From: Actinomycetota bacterium
Lineage (GTDB): Bacteria; Actinomycetota; Acidimicrobiia; Acidimicrobiales; AC-14
Assembly (NCBI GenBank): GCA_040754375.1
Contig: JBFMCT010000003.1
Location: 1 to 64,000 of the forward strand
Direction: 5' to 3'
DNA length: 64,000 nt
The position numbers and the translations under genes were made by a program. The notes beneath the pieces were generated by a model. The model saw nothing but the letters and a program-made list of their open reading frames with translations, was not told the DNA's origin and did no database searches. Each line of letters starts with the position of its first letter. Position 1 is the stretch's first letter. Below, piece by piece: positions 31,965-40,137 of the stretch.

Positions 31965-33086
31965 CTACTCCTCGGGGCCTTCTGGGTCTTCGACCTCCAG
32001 CGGACGGTCGACCGCGGCCAGCGCCGTACCCGCGAACTGGCGGGGCACGGGGCCATAACCCAGGGGCTCGGCGTAGCGCTGGCCCTCCGTCAGGGCCCAC
32101 GAGACGAAGTGGCGTAAGGCGTCCGTTCGGGCGGGATCGGGCCCCGTCCTCTGGTAGACGACGTAGGTGAGGGTGGACAGGGGATAGGCCCCCGGGGCCT
32201 CGGGCGTGAACAGCAGGGTGGCAGCCAGCGAGGCGGGCCGCAGCGTCGCACCGGCCATTGCCGCGTTCACCGCCGCGGGTGTGGGCTGCAGGTAGCGGCC
32301 CGATCGGTTGCCTAGGGACGCCACCGGGGCCGAGGCGGCGCGGGCATAGGCCAGGGGCGCGTAACCGATGGCGCCGGCAGTGGCGCCCACGGCCGCGACG
32401 ACGGCCGCCGGGCCGGCCGCCCCCTGGCCCCGGGGGAACGGGGGCGTGGCCGACGAGCCCAGCGCCCATCCCCCGGGCGCGGCCGCCTGCAGGTAGGAGG
32501 TGAACACCTCCGTCGTCCCGGACGCCTCGGCGGGGAACACGACCCCGATGGCGAGGCTGGGCAGGCGAGCAGCCGGGTTGTCGGCCCGTATGGCGGGGTC
32601 GTCCCACCGCTGGGCCCGTCCGGAGAAGATGGCACCCACGGTGTCGGGGGACAGCCGTAGTTCGGGCACCCCCGGGAGGTTGTAGGGCAAGGCGATGGCG
32701 CTGGTGGCCCACGGGACGTGGACGACCTCCTCGCGCCCACCGAGCTCGTCCTCCTCGGCCACCGTGAGCGGAACGTCGGTGGCCAGGAAGTCGGGACCGG
32801 GGGCTCCGAACCGAGAGGCCGCCGCCACGGGCACGAGGGGCTCGAAGGCGACCGAGACGGCGGGGGCCACCAGGCGGTAGTCGGAGGCCCACGCCTGCAC
32901 GAGGGGTTCGACCAGTGACGAACCGACCCCGGCCAGGGCGGCCACGTCGTCGGCCCCGACGGGCCGCACCGGCCCTTCGAGGACCGACGGGGTGACCTCG
33001 GGGCCACCGTCCAGGCACGCCCCGGCAAGCACGGCTAGAAGAGCCAGCAGGACGGCCATCGCCCGCGTCCGGACAGGACGGCGCAC
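31965..33086 (-). CDS. PstS-like phosphate-binding lipoprotein, 373 aa
   Basis: A signal peptide ends in the lipobox LAGAC (Cys24). The mature part has the PstS phosphate-binding pattern: GVGSSLVEPLVQAWA, the PLTVAEEDELGG loop, YNLPGVPELRLSPDTVGAIFSGRAQRWDDPAI and VVFPAEASGTTEVFTSYLQ. It is divergent in sequence from the PstS at 40.1 kb and stands without pstCAB. Placement directly upstream of senX3-regX3 on the same strand suggests a sensing or accessory role, though supply to the shared Pst transporter is possible. The GTG at 33086 is used; an ATG nine codons later is an alternative. Confidence 0.85.
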   Translation of the reverse strand: MRRPVRTRAMAVLLALLAVLAGACLDGGPEVTPSVLEGPVRPVGADDVAALAGVGSSLVEPLVQAWASDYRLVAPAVSVAFEPLVPVAAASRFGAPGPDFLATDVPLTVAEEDELGGREEVVHVPWATSAIALPYNLPGVPELRLSPDTVGAIFSGRAQRWDDPAIRADNPAARLPSLAIGVVFPAEASGTTEVFTSYLQAAAPGGWALGSSATPPFPRGQGAAGPAAVVAAVGATAGAIGYAPLAYARAASAPVASLGNRSGRYLQPTPAAVNAAMAGATLRPASLAATLLFTPEAPGAYPLSTLTYVVYQRTGPDPARTDALRHFVSWALTEGQRYAEPLGYGPVPRQFAGTALAAVDRPLEVEDPEGPEE

Positions 33087-33147
33087 CGCGTCAGCGCCTA
33101 TCTGTCCCCGGGGGGCGGGGACCCGCCCGGGCTCACGAGGCGCGCAG

Positions 33148-33302
33148 GCCGGGCAAGCGCCTAGTTACCTCGGGGGCTGCGCCCCCGACGCACGGCTGCG
33201 CCGTGCTCCCCCATCCCCGCCCGGCTCGCTGGCGCTCGCGCGGTCGGAGGCGCTTGCCGTCAACAACAGGCTGTCGACCCGTCGGGCCGGGCAAGCGCCT
33301 AG
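33148..33302 (+). repeat. 17-bp direct repeats flanking copy A of the structured element
   Basis: The 17-base sequence GCCGGGCAAGCGCCTAG occurs at 33148-33164 and again at 33286-33302. It encloses 121 bases that hold the structured element at 33168-33223. The second copy contains the stop codon of the neighbouring small gene. An inverted partial copy (GGCGCTTGCC) lies between them. Confidence 0.8.
33168..33223 (+). repeat. Copy A of a structured intergenic repeat
   Basis: About 55 bases match the minus strand of 24709-24780 with very few differences. Two hairpins are packed together: GGGGGCTGCGCCCCC and GCACGGCTGCGCCGTGC. Neither copy has an open frame. The near identity of two unlinked intergenic copies, both bounded by AAGCGCCTA-type ends, points to a dispersed repeat family. 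Confidence 0.85.
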
Positions 33303-33589
33303 ACCGTCCCATCGTCGAGGTCGTCGTCAGGCACGCCTAAGTCCCAGTCGAGGAGCAGGACCTCACGCTCGGCGTCTCGTACGACCCGCTCCCGGTTCCG
33401 CCGGAACTGGGGGTCGTGGGGCGGCAACAGGAGGAGGCGGGCCAGCGCCCGCTGCCGGAACTCCTCGATCACGTTGCGGTCCCCGAAGCTGGAGACGACG
33501 TCCCAGTGGGGGGCCACCGGCCCGAGGTAGACGATGCGGACGTGGCCCCTGGGGGGCTGCTGTTCGGTTTCTTCTGCGGTGTCGGCCAT
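33299..33589 (-). CDS. Conserved-looking hypothetical protein, 96 aa
   Basis: The ATG at 33589 gives a soluble, acidic protein with a core GHVRIVYLGPVAPHWDVVSSFGD, then IEEFRQRALARLLLLPPHDPQFRRNRERVVRD and an acidic tail. No signal peptide, helix or known motif is visible. Codon use matches neighbours, so I think it is real, but I cannot assign a function. The stop codon lies in the 17-bp direct repeat. It is divergent from the WhiB gene. Confidence 0.55.
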   Translation of the reverse strand: MADTAEETEQQPPRGHVRIVYLGPVAPHWDVVSSFGDRNVIEEFRQRALARLLLLPPHDPQFRRNRERVVRDAEREVLLLDWDLGVPDDDLDDGTV

Positions 33590-33770
33590 GGCAGGCCCGA
33601 GGCTACTTCCTCGTGCCCGGGCCGGAAGCCGATCCGGGCACACCCTCGCCTACGTAGGAACAGACGAACGTGATTGCTCATGACGTTGCCGGGTAACGCT
33701 CAGGAGAAACACAGGGAACCGGACGAAGGTTGCCACCGTTGATGTACGTGGGGGCCAGCAAGGAGGTCCA

Positions 33771-34019
33771 ATGGACACGGAATGGATGGCGGAAGGCAAC
33801 TGCCGGCGCGAGCCGCCCTCTGTCTTCTTTCCCAGCGACGGGGTGGGGGTCGAAGTGGCCCGCCGCATCTGCGCGACCTGTCCCGTGAAGCTCCCGTGCC
33901 TGGAGTACGCGCTGGCCAACGGTATCGACCACGGCGTCTGGGGCGGCGCTTCCGAGCGCGAACGCCGGCGCATCGCCCGGCGCCGCCGCCTCGAGCGCGC
34001 CGGCCTCGTCGCCCGCTGA
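33771..34019 (+). CDS. WhiB-family iron-sulfur regulator, 82 aa
   Basis: Wbl proteins bind a 4Fe-4S cluster and the major sigma factor. Four conserved cysteines are present: Cys11, then Cys34 and Cys37 (CATC), then Cys43. They are followed by the GVWGG turn (55-59) and a basic C-terminus (ERERRRIARRRRLERAG) for DNA contact. A strong ribosome site AAGGAGGTCC sits just before the ATG at 33771. It stands alone and ends before a long palindrome likely to stop transcription. Confidence 0.95.
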   Translation: MDTEWMAEGNCRREPPSVFFPSDGVGVEVARRICATCPVKLPCLEYALANGIDHGVWGGASERERRRIARRRRLERAGLVAR

Positions 34020-34075
34020 ACGCCCCCAAGACCCCCACCGCCCCCACCGCCCTGAACCGCCCTGAACCGCCCCTG

Positions 34076-34126
34076 AAACCTGCGCGGGAATCGTGGGCGT
34101 TTTGCCCACGATTCCCGCGCAGGTTT
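34076..34126. terminator. 23-bp perfect palindrome, likely bidirectional terminator
   Basis: Arms 34076-34098 and 34104-34126 are perfect inverted copies of 23 bases around a 5-base loop (GTTTT). Each arm starts with AAACC on its outer side, giving T residues on the exit of the opposite strand. The element lies between the convergent whiB and RseB-like genes, exactly where a two-way terminator is expected. Its length and perfection are unusual for this window. Confidence 0.8.
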
Positions 34127-34163
34127 CGCGTGGTTTCGCGTGGTTTCCCGTGGTTTCCCGTGG
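34121..34163. repeat. 10-bp tandem repeat beside the palindrome
   Basis: Four copies of a 10-base unit, TGGTTTCGCG changing to TGGTTTCCCG, run from the palindrome's right arm to the stop of the RseB-like gene. On the other side of the hairpin a CCGCCCTGAA repeat occurs twice. Both look like slippage products around the hairpin. Confidence 0.75.
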
Positions 34164-34165
34164 GG

Positions 34166-35230
34166 TCAGGCCGCGAAGGGCTGGACCAGGGCCCGGCAGA
34201 CCTGGCGGAGGCGGCGCAGGAACGGTGACGGCGAGCCGGCCAAGGGCAACGAGGCTGCAGCCGGGAGCAACTGGGCCAGGGGGGCGTCGCTCAGCGCCGT
34301 GTGGACGGTGCCGCCACCTTCCCAGGTGACGATGTGGCCGCCGGCCCACGCCAGGTGCGAGCCGCGGTGGTCCCCGACAACCACCGGGTCGCCCGCCGGG
34401 CCCTTGCCCCGGTCGAGCCGGCCCGGCTGCTGGAAGACCGAGAGGTCGTAGAGGCCGTCGCTGTACACCACCTGGGCGACGCCGCCGCGCTTGTACACGC
34501 CCACCAGCCGGTAACCGCCGGCCAGCGTGGCGGGGGCTGAGACGCTCGAGGGCACCTTGGTGGCGGGCACCACCTCGGGGGCGGCGTCGAACACCCGGGT
34601 GGGCACGGTGGGCACCGTCGCCTCCCCGATCGTCAGCGTCTCGAACTCGACGACCCGCGTGGGTGACGGCCCGCCCGCGAACTGCTCGCGCCGCAACAGC
34701 AGACCGGTCTCGTCGTCGAGTGACAGCCGCTCGAGCAGCACTCCCCCGTGGCGGACCTCGACGACTCGGGTCGAACGGCCCACCACCGGCTCCCCGCCGT
34801 AAGAAGTGAGCTGGTACTTCGTCCTGAGGGCGGGCCGGCCCGCAGGTGCGCTGCCGGGCGGCGAGAGCAGGTCCCACCGGCCGCCGGCGTGTTCGACCAG
34901 GCGGGCCCCCTCGGAGGCCAGCACCTGGTTGCCACCCCTGACCAGCACCGCGCCGTCGCCGCCTTGCACCAACAGGGATTCGCTGTGGCGCCGGTCTCCC
35001 TCGCTCCAGGTCACCCGAAGGGCGCCGACGAAGGCCACCTCGGCGGCCGCCTGGCCGGCGGCCTGGAGGGGCTGCTCGTCGAAGCCCGCCGGGGGAGCGG
35101 TCGAACCGGCAGTCAGGGGCGACGCGACGGTGACGGAGGCCACCACCGCCACCACTGCCCCCACCGCGGCCGCCAACGGGACGCGGGCTACCGCGACGCG
35201 GGCCGGGGGCCGCCGGGGCGGCGTTGTCAC
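34166..35230 (-). CDS. RseB/MucB-like sigma-factor regulatory protein, 354 aa
   Basis: A short basic N-terminus leads into one helix (VPLAAAVGAVVAVVASVTVA), so the rest is outside the membrane. Residues ~55-200 match the N-terminal lipid-sensing fold of MucB/RseB (VAFVGALRVTWSEGDRRHSESLLVQGGDGAVLVRGG, then RLSLDDETGLLLRREQFAGG). A C-terminal domain follows with GYRLVGVYKRGGVAQVVYSDGLYDLSVFQ. RseB proteins shield an anti-sigma factor from proteolysis. The GTG at 35230 overlaps the anti-sigma gene stop (GTGA); the longer frame upstream is out of phase with that gene and is rejected. Confidence 0.85.
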   Translation of the reverse strand: MTTPPRRPPARVAVARVPLAAAVGAVVAVVASVTVASPLTAGSTAPPAGFDEQPLQAAGQAAAEVAFVGALRVTWSEGDRRHSESLLVQGGDGAVLVRGGNQVLASEGARLVEHAGGRWDLLSPPGSAPAGRPALRTKYQLTSYGGEPVVGRSTRVVEVRHGGVLLERLSLDDETGLLLRREQFAGGPSPTRVVEFETLTIGEATVPTVPTRVFDAAPEVVPATKVPSSVSAPATLAGGYRLVGVYKRGGVAQVVYSDGLYDLSVFQQPGRLDRGKGPAGDPVVVGDHRGSHLAWAGGHIVTWEGGGTVHTALSDAPLAQLLPAAASLPLAGSPSPFLRRLRQVCRALVQPFAA

Positions 35231-35691
35231 CGGCTGAAGGTCACGGGGACGCCGATGGGCGCCAGGCCGCTGAGGGGGTCGCTGCCCAGGGATGCACCGG
35301 TGACGTGGGCTTCCACGAAATGGCTGACGGGCGTGGTGACGGGCGGCTCCGAGGGCGAGGCCAGGCCCAGCAGCACCACGGCGGCGGCTGCGCTGGCCGC
35401 GAAGGCAGCCACGCCCACCCGGGGCGACGACCACGGCCAGCGAGCCGTTCCCAGGCCCCGCCGCTCGTCGCCCAGCAGGCGTTCGTAGAAGCCGAACGGG
35501 GGCTCGACGGGGGGCAGGCCGCGCACCCAGGCCCGTACCCGGCGGACCGACTCCAGTTCCAGCGCACAGTCGTGGCACGCCTCCAGGTGGCGCCTGGCGC
35601 CGGCGTCGGCCCCCGGGGACAGCTCGCCGTCGAGCAGGCCCGAGAGCAGGTCGCCCAGGTGGTCAGGCCCATCGGTACCACCGGCCGTCAC
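35227..35691 (-). CDS. rseA: Zinc-binding anti-sigma factor, RseA-like, 154 aa
   Basis: The N-terminal domain has RRHLEACHDCALELESVRRV, the H-x3-C-x2-C zinc motif of ZAS anti-sigma factors, preceded by LSGLLDGELSP. A central helix (VGVAAFAASAAAAVVLLGLA) anchors it in the membrane, with a short external tail. It should hold the ECF sigma factor encoded just upstream, whose stop overlaps its GTG start (GTGA). The RseB-like protein downstream likely contacts its external part. Confidence 0.9.
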   Translation of the reverse strand: MTAGGTDGPDHLGDLLSGLLDGELSPGADAGARRHLEACHDCALELESVRRVRAWVRGLPPVEPPFGFYERLLGDERRGLGTARWPWSSPRVGVAAFAASAAAAVVLLGLASPSEPPVTTPVSHFVEAHVTGASLGSDPLSGLAPIGVPVTFSR

Positions 35692-36188
35692 GCCAGGGCC
35701 TCCCTCAGCAGGGCCCGGGCACGGTGCAGGCGGCTGCGCACCGTTCCCACGGGAACGTCCAGGGTGTCGCTGATCTCCTGGTAGCTGAGGCCGACGACGT
35801 CAGACAGCACGAGGGTGGCCCGGTAGCCGGGAGGCAGGGCCCGTACGGCCTCCTGCACGTCTTCGGGCAGGGCCTCGGAGGCCAGCACGACGTCGGCCGC
35901 GGGCGATGGCGGCGTGACCCGCTCCGGCTGGTCGGGCAGGGGCTCGGCCGGCCGGCGCCGGCGGCGGCGGGCATCGTCGAGGAAGGCGTTGGTGGTGATG
36001 CGGCTCAACCAGCCCTCCATGGAGCCGGGCCGGTAGGTCTTGAGGCCCTTGTGCACCCGGAGCAGCACCTCCTGCACGAGATCCTTGGCGTCGTCGTCGT
36101 TGCCGGTGAGGCGGTAAGCCACCGTGTAGAGGAACCGCCCGTACTTACGGGCGATCTCCTCCCAGGATGGGACCTCCTCCCCGGTCAT
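35688..36188 (-). CDS. sigE: ECF sigma factor, SigE-like, 166 aa
   Basis: Region 2 is clear (FLYTVAYRLTGNDDDAKDLVQEVLLRVHKGLKTYRPGSMEGWLSRITTNAFLDDARRR) and region 4 follows (EALPEDVQEAVRALPPGYRATLVLSDVVGLSYQEISDTLDVPVGTVRSRLHRARALLREAL). It lacks other sigma regions, as expected for group 4. Together with the overlapping anti-sigma gene and a nearby Tat gene, the arrangement resembles the mycobacterial sigE-rseA-htrA-tatB locus, which responds to envelope stress. Here htrA is replaced by an RseB-like gene and the Tat gene is upstream. Confidence 0.93.
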   Translation of the reverse strand: MTGEEVPSWEEIARKYGRFLYTVAYRLTGNDDDAKDLVQEVLLRVHKGLKTYRPGSMEGWLSRITTNAFLDDARRRRRRPAEPLPDQPERVTPPSPAADVVLASEALPEDVQEAVRALPPGYRATLVLSDVVGLSYQEISDTLDVPVGTVRSRLHRARALLREALA

Positions 36189-36276
36189 AGGAACGACGGC
36201 GGCCGCCGCCCGGTTCCCGGGACCGACGGCAAGGTCCCGGACGCCACCGGGCAGATAGGCCCCCAGTGCTCCGCCC

Positions 36277-36552
36277 TCAGGCTGTAGGGGGCTGGTCCTT
36301 GCGGGCCTTGGCCTCGCGCTCGGCCAGCATGGCGTCGAGCTCGGCCTTGGTCATGGTGACCTTCTCGTCCGGGTCGGGCTGGTCGGCGGCCGCGCCGTCG
36401 TCGCCGTCGCGAGCGCCCTCGCTGACGCCCTTCTTGAACTCCTTGGACGCCTGGCCCACCGAGCGGGCCAGCTTCGGCAACTTCGTGGACCCGAACAGCA
36501 GGAGGATCACGACGAGCAGGATGATCAGCTCTGGGGCTCCGATGCTTCCCAT
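36277..36552 (-). CDS. tatA: Twin-arginine translocase subunit TatA/TatB, 91 aa
   Basis: The protein starts with one membrane helix (APELIILLVVILLLFGSTKL) followed by the amphipathic helix PKLARSVGQASKEFKKG and a charged tail. FG-x2-KLP-x-LARS-x-G and EFKKG are typical of TatA. The tail of ~45 residues with a predicted helix (MTKAELDAMLAEREAKARK) is longer than minimal TatA and slightly TatB-like. No tatC is in the window. Confidence 0.9.
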   Translation of the reverse strand: MGSIGAPELIILLVVILLLFGSTKLPKLARSVGQASKEFKKGVSEGARDGDDGAAADQPDPDEKVTMTKAELDAMLAEREAKARKDQPPTA

Positions 36553-36635
36553 GGTCCTCCCAGGCTACAGGCCCCGGCCGTGATGCCGAGGTCGTCTTCG
36601 GCTCACAGGCCGTTCCGGCCCCAGGCTGGGCACCG

Positions 36636-37295
36636 TCATCGGACCTCGGCGGCCAGCGCTCCCGGGTCCCCAGTCAGAAGGTAAGCGACCCTCTCGCCCA
36701 CGATCACCGCGTGGTCGGCGATCCGCTCGAAGTGACGGCCGGCCGAGTGGGCGTAGAGCACGAGCCCGCTCGCCCCGGGCGAGCCCTGGTCGAGCAGGTG
36801 GCGCACCAGCCGCCGGTAGCAGTCGTCCAGCACGTCGTCGCGCGCCTTGAGCTGGCGGGCCCTCACCAAGTCCTGGCCCGTCCAGGCCCGTCGCGACTGC
36901 ACCAGCAACTCGATGGACAGGTCGGCCATGCGACCCAGCAGGGTGAGGCTGTGGGGCTCCCGTTCCCACTCGGCGATGGCCACCTTGGCCACCGAGACGG
37001 CCCGGTCGCCCGTCTTCTCGTAGTCGGAGATGACCCGCAGCACAGCCATGAGGAACCGCAGGTCGTGGGCCACGGGGGCCTGCTGGGCCACGAGCTGGTA
37101 AGCCCTCTCCTCGAGGGCCACGAAGAGCCGGTCGATCTCGTCGTCGCCGGCGATGACCCTCTCGGCCAGCTCGGGCCGGTCCCCAACGAGGGCGGCGGCG
37201 GAATCTCTCACTGCGTCCTCGGCCATCCCGCCCAGCGCCCCGACGTCGACCCGCAGGGCATCGAGGGCCTCGTCGAAGTGGGCCCGGCCGCTCAA
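36636..37295 (-). CDS. phoU: Phosphate transport regulator PhoU, 219 aa
   Basis: Two repeats of three-helix bundles carry the metal-binding pattern of PhoU ([62 protein letters not shown], then [22 protein letters not shown]). PhoU links Pst activity to the sensor kinase and limits phosphate uptake. The frame runs far upstream over pstB, but the TTG at 37295 overlaps the pstB stop (TTGA) and starts the protein where the family does. It is last in the pst operon. Confidence 0.92.
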   Translation of the reverse strand: MSGRAHFDEALDALRVDVGALGGMAEDAVRDSAAALVGDRPELAERVIAGDDEIDRLFVALEERAYQLVAQQAPVAHDLRFLMAVLRVISDYEKTGDRAVSVAKVAIAEWEREPHSLTLLGRMADLSIELLVQSRRAWTGQDLVRARQLKARDDVLDDCYRRLVRHLLDQGSPGASGLVLYAHSAGRHFERIADHAVIVGERVAYLLTGDPGALAAEVR

Positions 37296-38203
37296 CCGAA
37301 CCGGCCGGTGACGTAGCTCTCCGTGCGCTCGTCGGCCGGCCCGGTGAAGATCTTGTTCGTACGGTCGTACTCCACCAGGATCCCTGTGCGGGTGTCGGAC
37401 TTCTCGTTCACCTCGGCCGTGAAGAAAGCCGTCATGTCGCTGACCCGGGCCGCCTGCTGCATGTTGTGGGTCACGATCACGATCGTGTACTCGTCTTTGA
37501 GCTCCTGCATGAGGTCCTCGATGCGGACGGTGGCGATGGGGTCCAGAGCCGAGCAGGGCTCGTCCATGAGGATCACCTCGGGCTCGGTGGCGATGGCCCG
37601 GGCGATGCACAGCCGCTGCTGCTGGCCGCCCGACAGCGAGGTGGCGGGCACCTTCAGGCGATCTTTGACCTCGTCCCACAGGGCGGCCTTGCGCAGGCAG
37701 CGCTCGACCAGCTCGTCGAGGCCCTTTCGCTGGCCGCTGATGCGGGGCCCGAAGGCGACGTTGTCGAAGATCGACTTGGGGAACGGGTTGGGCCGCTGGA
37801 ACACCATCCCGATCCGCCGCCGGACCTCGACGGGGTCGACCGCGGGGGCGTAGAGGTCCTCACCGTGGTAGGTGACCTTGCCTTCGACCCGAGCCCCGGG
37901 GATCATGTCGTTCATGCGGTTGAGGCACCGCAGCAGCGTCGTCTTGCCGCAACCCGAGGGGCCGATGAAGGCCGTGATCTTGCCCTTCGGGACCGTGAGG
38001 TTCACGTCACGAAGGGCGCGGAACGACCCGTAATACACGTCGAGCCCCGAGACTTCGAAGACGACCGCCTCTTCCTTCGAGGCATCCGCCGGGGCCGGGC
38101 CGGGGGCGGGCACAGCCACGTCGGGCTTGCGCACGGCTACATCGAGGGGTGCTTCACTACTCATCTCGTCCTCGTCCCCCTGCTCCTCGGCCTCCAACGT
38201 CAC
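37292..38203 (-). CDS. pstB: Phosphate ABC transporter ATPase PstB, 303 aa
   Basis: After ~45 residues of acidic/Pro-rich extension, the ABC ATPase core follows: Walker [11 protein letters not shown]-loop [16 protein letters not shown], signature LSGGQQQR, Walker [14 protein letters not shown] and the H-loop [20 protein letters not shown] and TAFF are specific for PstB. The extra N-terminus is longer than in E. coli PstB; an ATG at residue 14 is an alternative start. A 51-base gap separates it from pstA. Confidence 0.95.
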   Translation of the reverse strand: MTLEAEEQGDEDEMSSEAPLDVAVRKPDVAVPAPGPAPADASKEEAVVFEVSGLDVYYGSFRALRDVNLTVPKGKITAFIGPSGCGKTTLLRCLNRMNDMIPGARVEGKVTYHGEDLYAPAVDPVEVRRRIGMVFQRPNPFPKSIFDNVAFGPRISGQRKGLDELVERCLRKAALWDEVKDRLKVPATSLSGGQQQRLCIARAIATEPEVILMDEPCSALDPIATVRIEDLMQELKDEYTIVIVTHNMQQAARVSDMTAFFTAEVNEKSDTRTGILVEYDRTNKIFTGPADERTESYVTGRFG

Positions 38204-38254
38204 TCCTCGCTCCTAGCCCGCGGCCGTCGATCCCAAGACTGCCTAACGTAGGTG

Positions 38255-39172
38255 TCATCGCTTCGTCGAGAACCTCGACGAGATGAGCCGCCCGAGGACC
38301 GTCAACACCAGGACCAGCACGATCAGGGTGAGGGCCGCGCCCCAGGCCCGGTCCTGGGCGGGCAGGAACGGCTGCTGGGCGTTGGCGAAGATCTGGGTCG
38401 ACAGCGCGGTGTTGACACCCTCGAAGAGGCTGAGATTGAGGGTCCTGGCCGCCCCGATGGTGAACAGCAGAGGCGCCGTCTCCCCAGCGGCCCGGGCGAT
38501 GGCCAGCAGCGCGCCGCTGGTGATCCCGGGCAGGGCCGCGGGCAGCACGACCGTCAGGATCGTGCGCGAACGGGTGGCCCCCAGCGCCGCGCTCCCCTCC
38601 CGAAGATCGTTGGGCACGAGCTTGAGCATGGCCTCGGTGGAGCGGATGACGATGGGCAGCATCAGGGCGCCCAGGGCCATGGCCCCGGCGAAGCCCGACT
38701 GACCGAAGGTGATGACCCACACCGTGTAGATGAACAGGCCCATGACGATGGACGGGACCCCGGCCATCACATCGCTGAGGAAGCGGACAGCCGCAGCGAA
38801 CCGCGACCCCTTGCCGTACTCGTTGACATAGACGGCCGCGAAGACCCCCAGGGGTATCGCCATGGCGGCCGCGCCGAGGGTGATCAGGAGCGTCCCCACG
38901 ATCGCCGGGCCCATTCCCGGGCCCGGCCGGCGAGAGCTGACGGGGATGTCCCTGGTCAAGAACGGGACGTCGACGATCGCCCCGCCTTTGCGGATGACGT
39001 ACATCAGCACGAGCCCCAGGGGCACGGCGGCGATGACCACCGCCCCGCAGATCAGCAAGGTCGCCAGCCGGTTGCGGTAGCGCCGACCGGCCGAAAGGGT
39101 CGATACGAGCCTCGCCCCGAGCCCAGGGGCCAGAGGTGCCCCGGGTGCGGGCCGGGTGCCGGTGGCGGTCAT
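38255..39172 (-). CDS. pstA: Phosphate ABC transporter permease PstA, 305 aa
   Basis: Six membrane helices are seen, with the permease EAA loop as VPNDLREGSAALGATRSRTILTVVLPAALPGITSGALLAIARAAGETAPLLFT, whose coupling helix contacts PstB. MAIPLGVFAAVYVNEYGK is characteristic of PstA. The long frame continues upstream through pstC, but ATG 39172 overlaps the pstC stop (ATGA) and gives a normal length. Confidence 0.94.
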   Translation of the reverse strand: MTATGTRPAPGAPLAPGLGARLVSTLSAGRRYRNRLATLLICGAVVIAAVPLGLVLMYVIRKGGAIVDVPFLTRDIPVSSRRPGPGMGPAIVGTLLITLGAAAMAIPLGVFAAVYVNEYGKGSRFAAAVRFLSDVMAGVPSIVMGLFIYTVWVITFGQSGFAGAMALGALMLPIVIRSTEAMLKLVPNDLREGSAALGATRSRTILTVVLPAALPGITSGALLAIARAAGETAPLLFTIGAARTLNLSLFEGVNTALSTQIFANAQQPFLPAQDRAWGAALTLIVLVLVLTVLGRLISSRFSTKR

Positions 39173-40137
39173 CGCAGGCCTGCCAGACGGGCCTCCTGGC
39201 GGGCCACGATGGCTCGGGCGATCAGGTTGACGACGATGGTCATGAGGAACAGCAGCACCCCCAGACCGATGAGCGCCGAGCGGTGTAGACCGCCGGCCTC
39301 CCCGAACTGGTTGGCGATGACGGCCGCCATGGCGTCGCCGCTGCCGAAGATCCGGGCCGTGAGCTGGGGGCTCGACCCGATGACCAGGGCGGCCGCGATC
39401 GTCTCCCCCATGGCCCGGCCCAGGCCCAGCATGACGCCCCCGATGACCCCGTCGCGGCTGTGGGGGAACACCGCCCCTCGGATCATCTCCCACCGCGTCG
39501 ACCCCAGGGCCCAGGCCGCCTCCTTGAGGCTGCGGGGGACGGTGTCGAACACCTCGCGGCTGATCGAGGTGACGATCGGGGTGATCATCAGGGCGAGGAT
39601 CATCCCGGCCGTGAACAGGCTCTTGCCGTTGACCGGCCCCGAGAAGATCCCGCCCACCAGTGGTACGGGGGCCAGCACCCGGGAGACGTCGTCGTAGAAG
39701 CTCACGATGACCGGGGCCACCACCAGCAGGCCCCACAGACCGAACACCACCGAGGGGATGGCGGCCAGCAGGTCGATCAGGTAGACGACGGGCTGGCGCA
39801 GCCACCGGGGGGCGATCACCGACACGAACAGGGCGATCCCGATGCTGACAGGCACGGCCAGGGCCAGCGCGATGAGCGAGATGAGCATGGTCCCGCTGAT
39901 GAAGGCCAGGGCCCCGTAGATGTCCTGAGAGGGGGCCCAGCGGGAGGAGGTCACGAAGCTGACCCCCTCCGCGCTCAGGGCCGGCCAGGCCCGGTTCGTC
40001 ATCGTGAAGGCGATGAGTGCCAGCACCACGAAGACGGCCGCCCCGCTCAGCCAGCTCCCGAGGTGGAACGCCCGGTCCGCCAGGCGCCGGCGGTTGCCGA
40101 GGAGGCTGGCCCGGGGCGGGAGCCGAGTGGCCGTCAT
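39169..40137 (-). CDS. pstC: Phosphate ABC transporter permease PstC, 322 aa
   Basis: The protein has six helices, the N-terminal FVVLALIAFTMTNRAWPAL segment and the PstC-type external loop. Its EAA motif is VPRSLKEAAWALGSTRWEMIRGAVFPHSRDGVIGGVMLGLGRAMGETIAAALVIGSSP. The start ATG overlaps the pstS stop (ATGA) and its stop overlaps pstA, so pstS-pstC-pstA are made as a coupled set. Confidence 0.94.
   Translation of the reverse strand: MTATRLPPRASLLGNRRRLADRAFHLGSWLSGAAVFVVLALIAFTMTNRAWPALSAEGVSFVTSSRWAPSQDIYGALAFISGTMLISLIALALAVPVSIGIALFVSVIAPRWLRQPVVYLIDLLAAIPSVVFGLWGLLVVAPVIVSFYDDVSRVLAPVPLVGGIFSGPVNGKSLFTAGMILALMITPIVTSISREVFDTVPRSLKEAAWALGSTRWEMIRGAVFPHSRDGVIGGVMLGLGRAMGETIAAALVIGSSPQLTARIFGSGDAMAAVIANQFGEAGGLHRSALIGLGVLLFLMTIVVNLIARAIVARQEARLAGLR

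Noticed and set aside
37296-37679. Upstream extension of phoU over pstB
   Set aside because: The extra residues are out-of-frame pstB sequence. The TTG overlapping the pstB stop starts phoU where the family begins.
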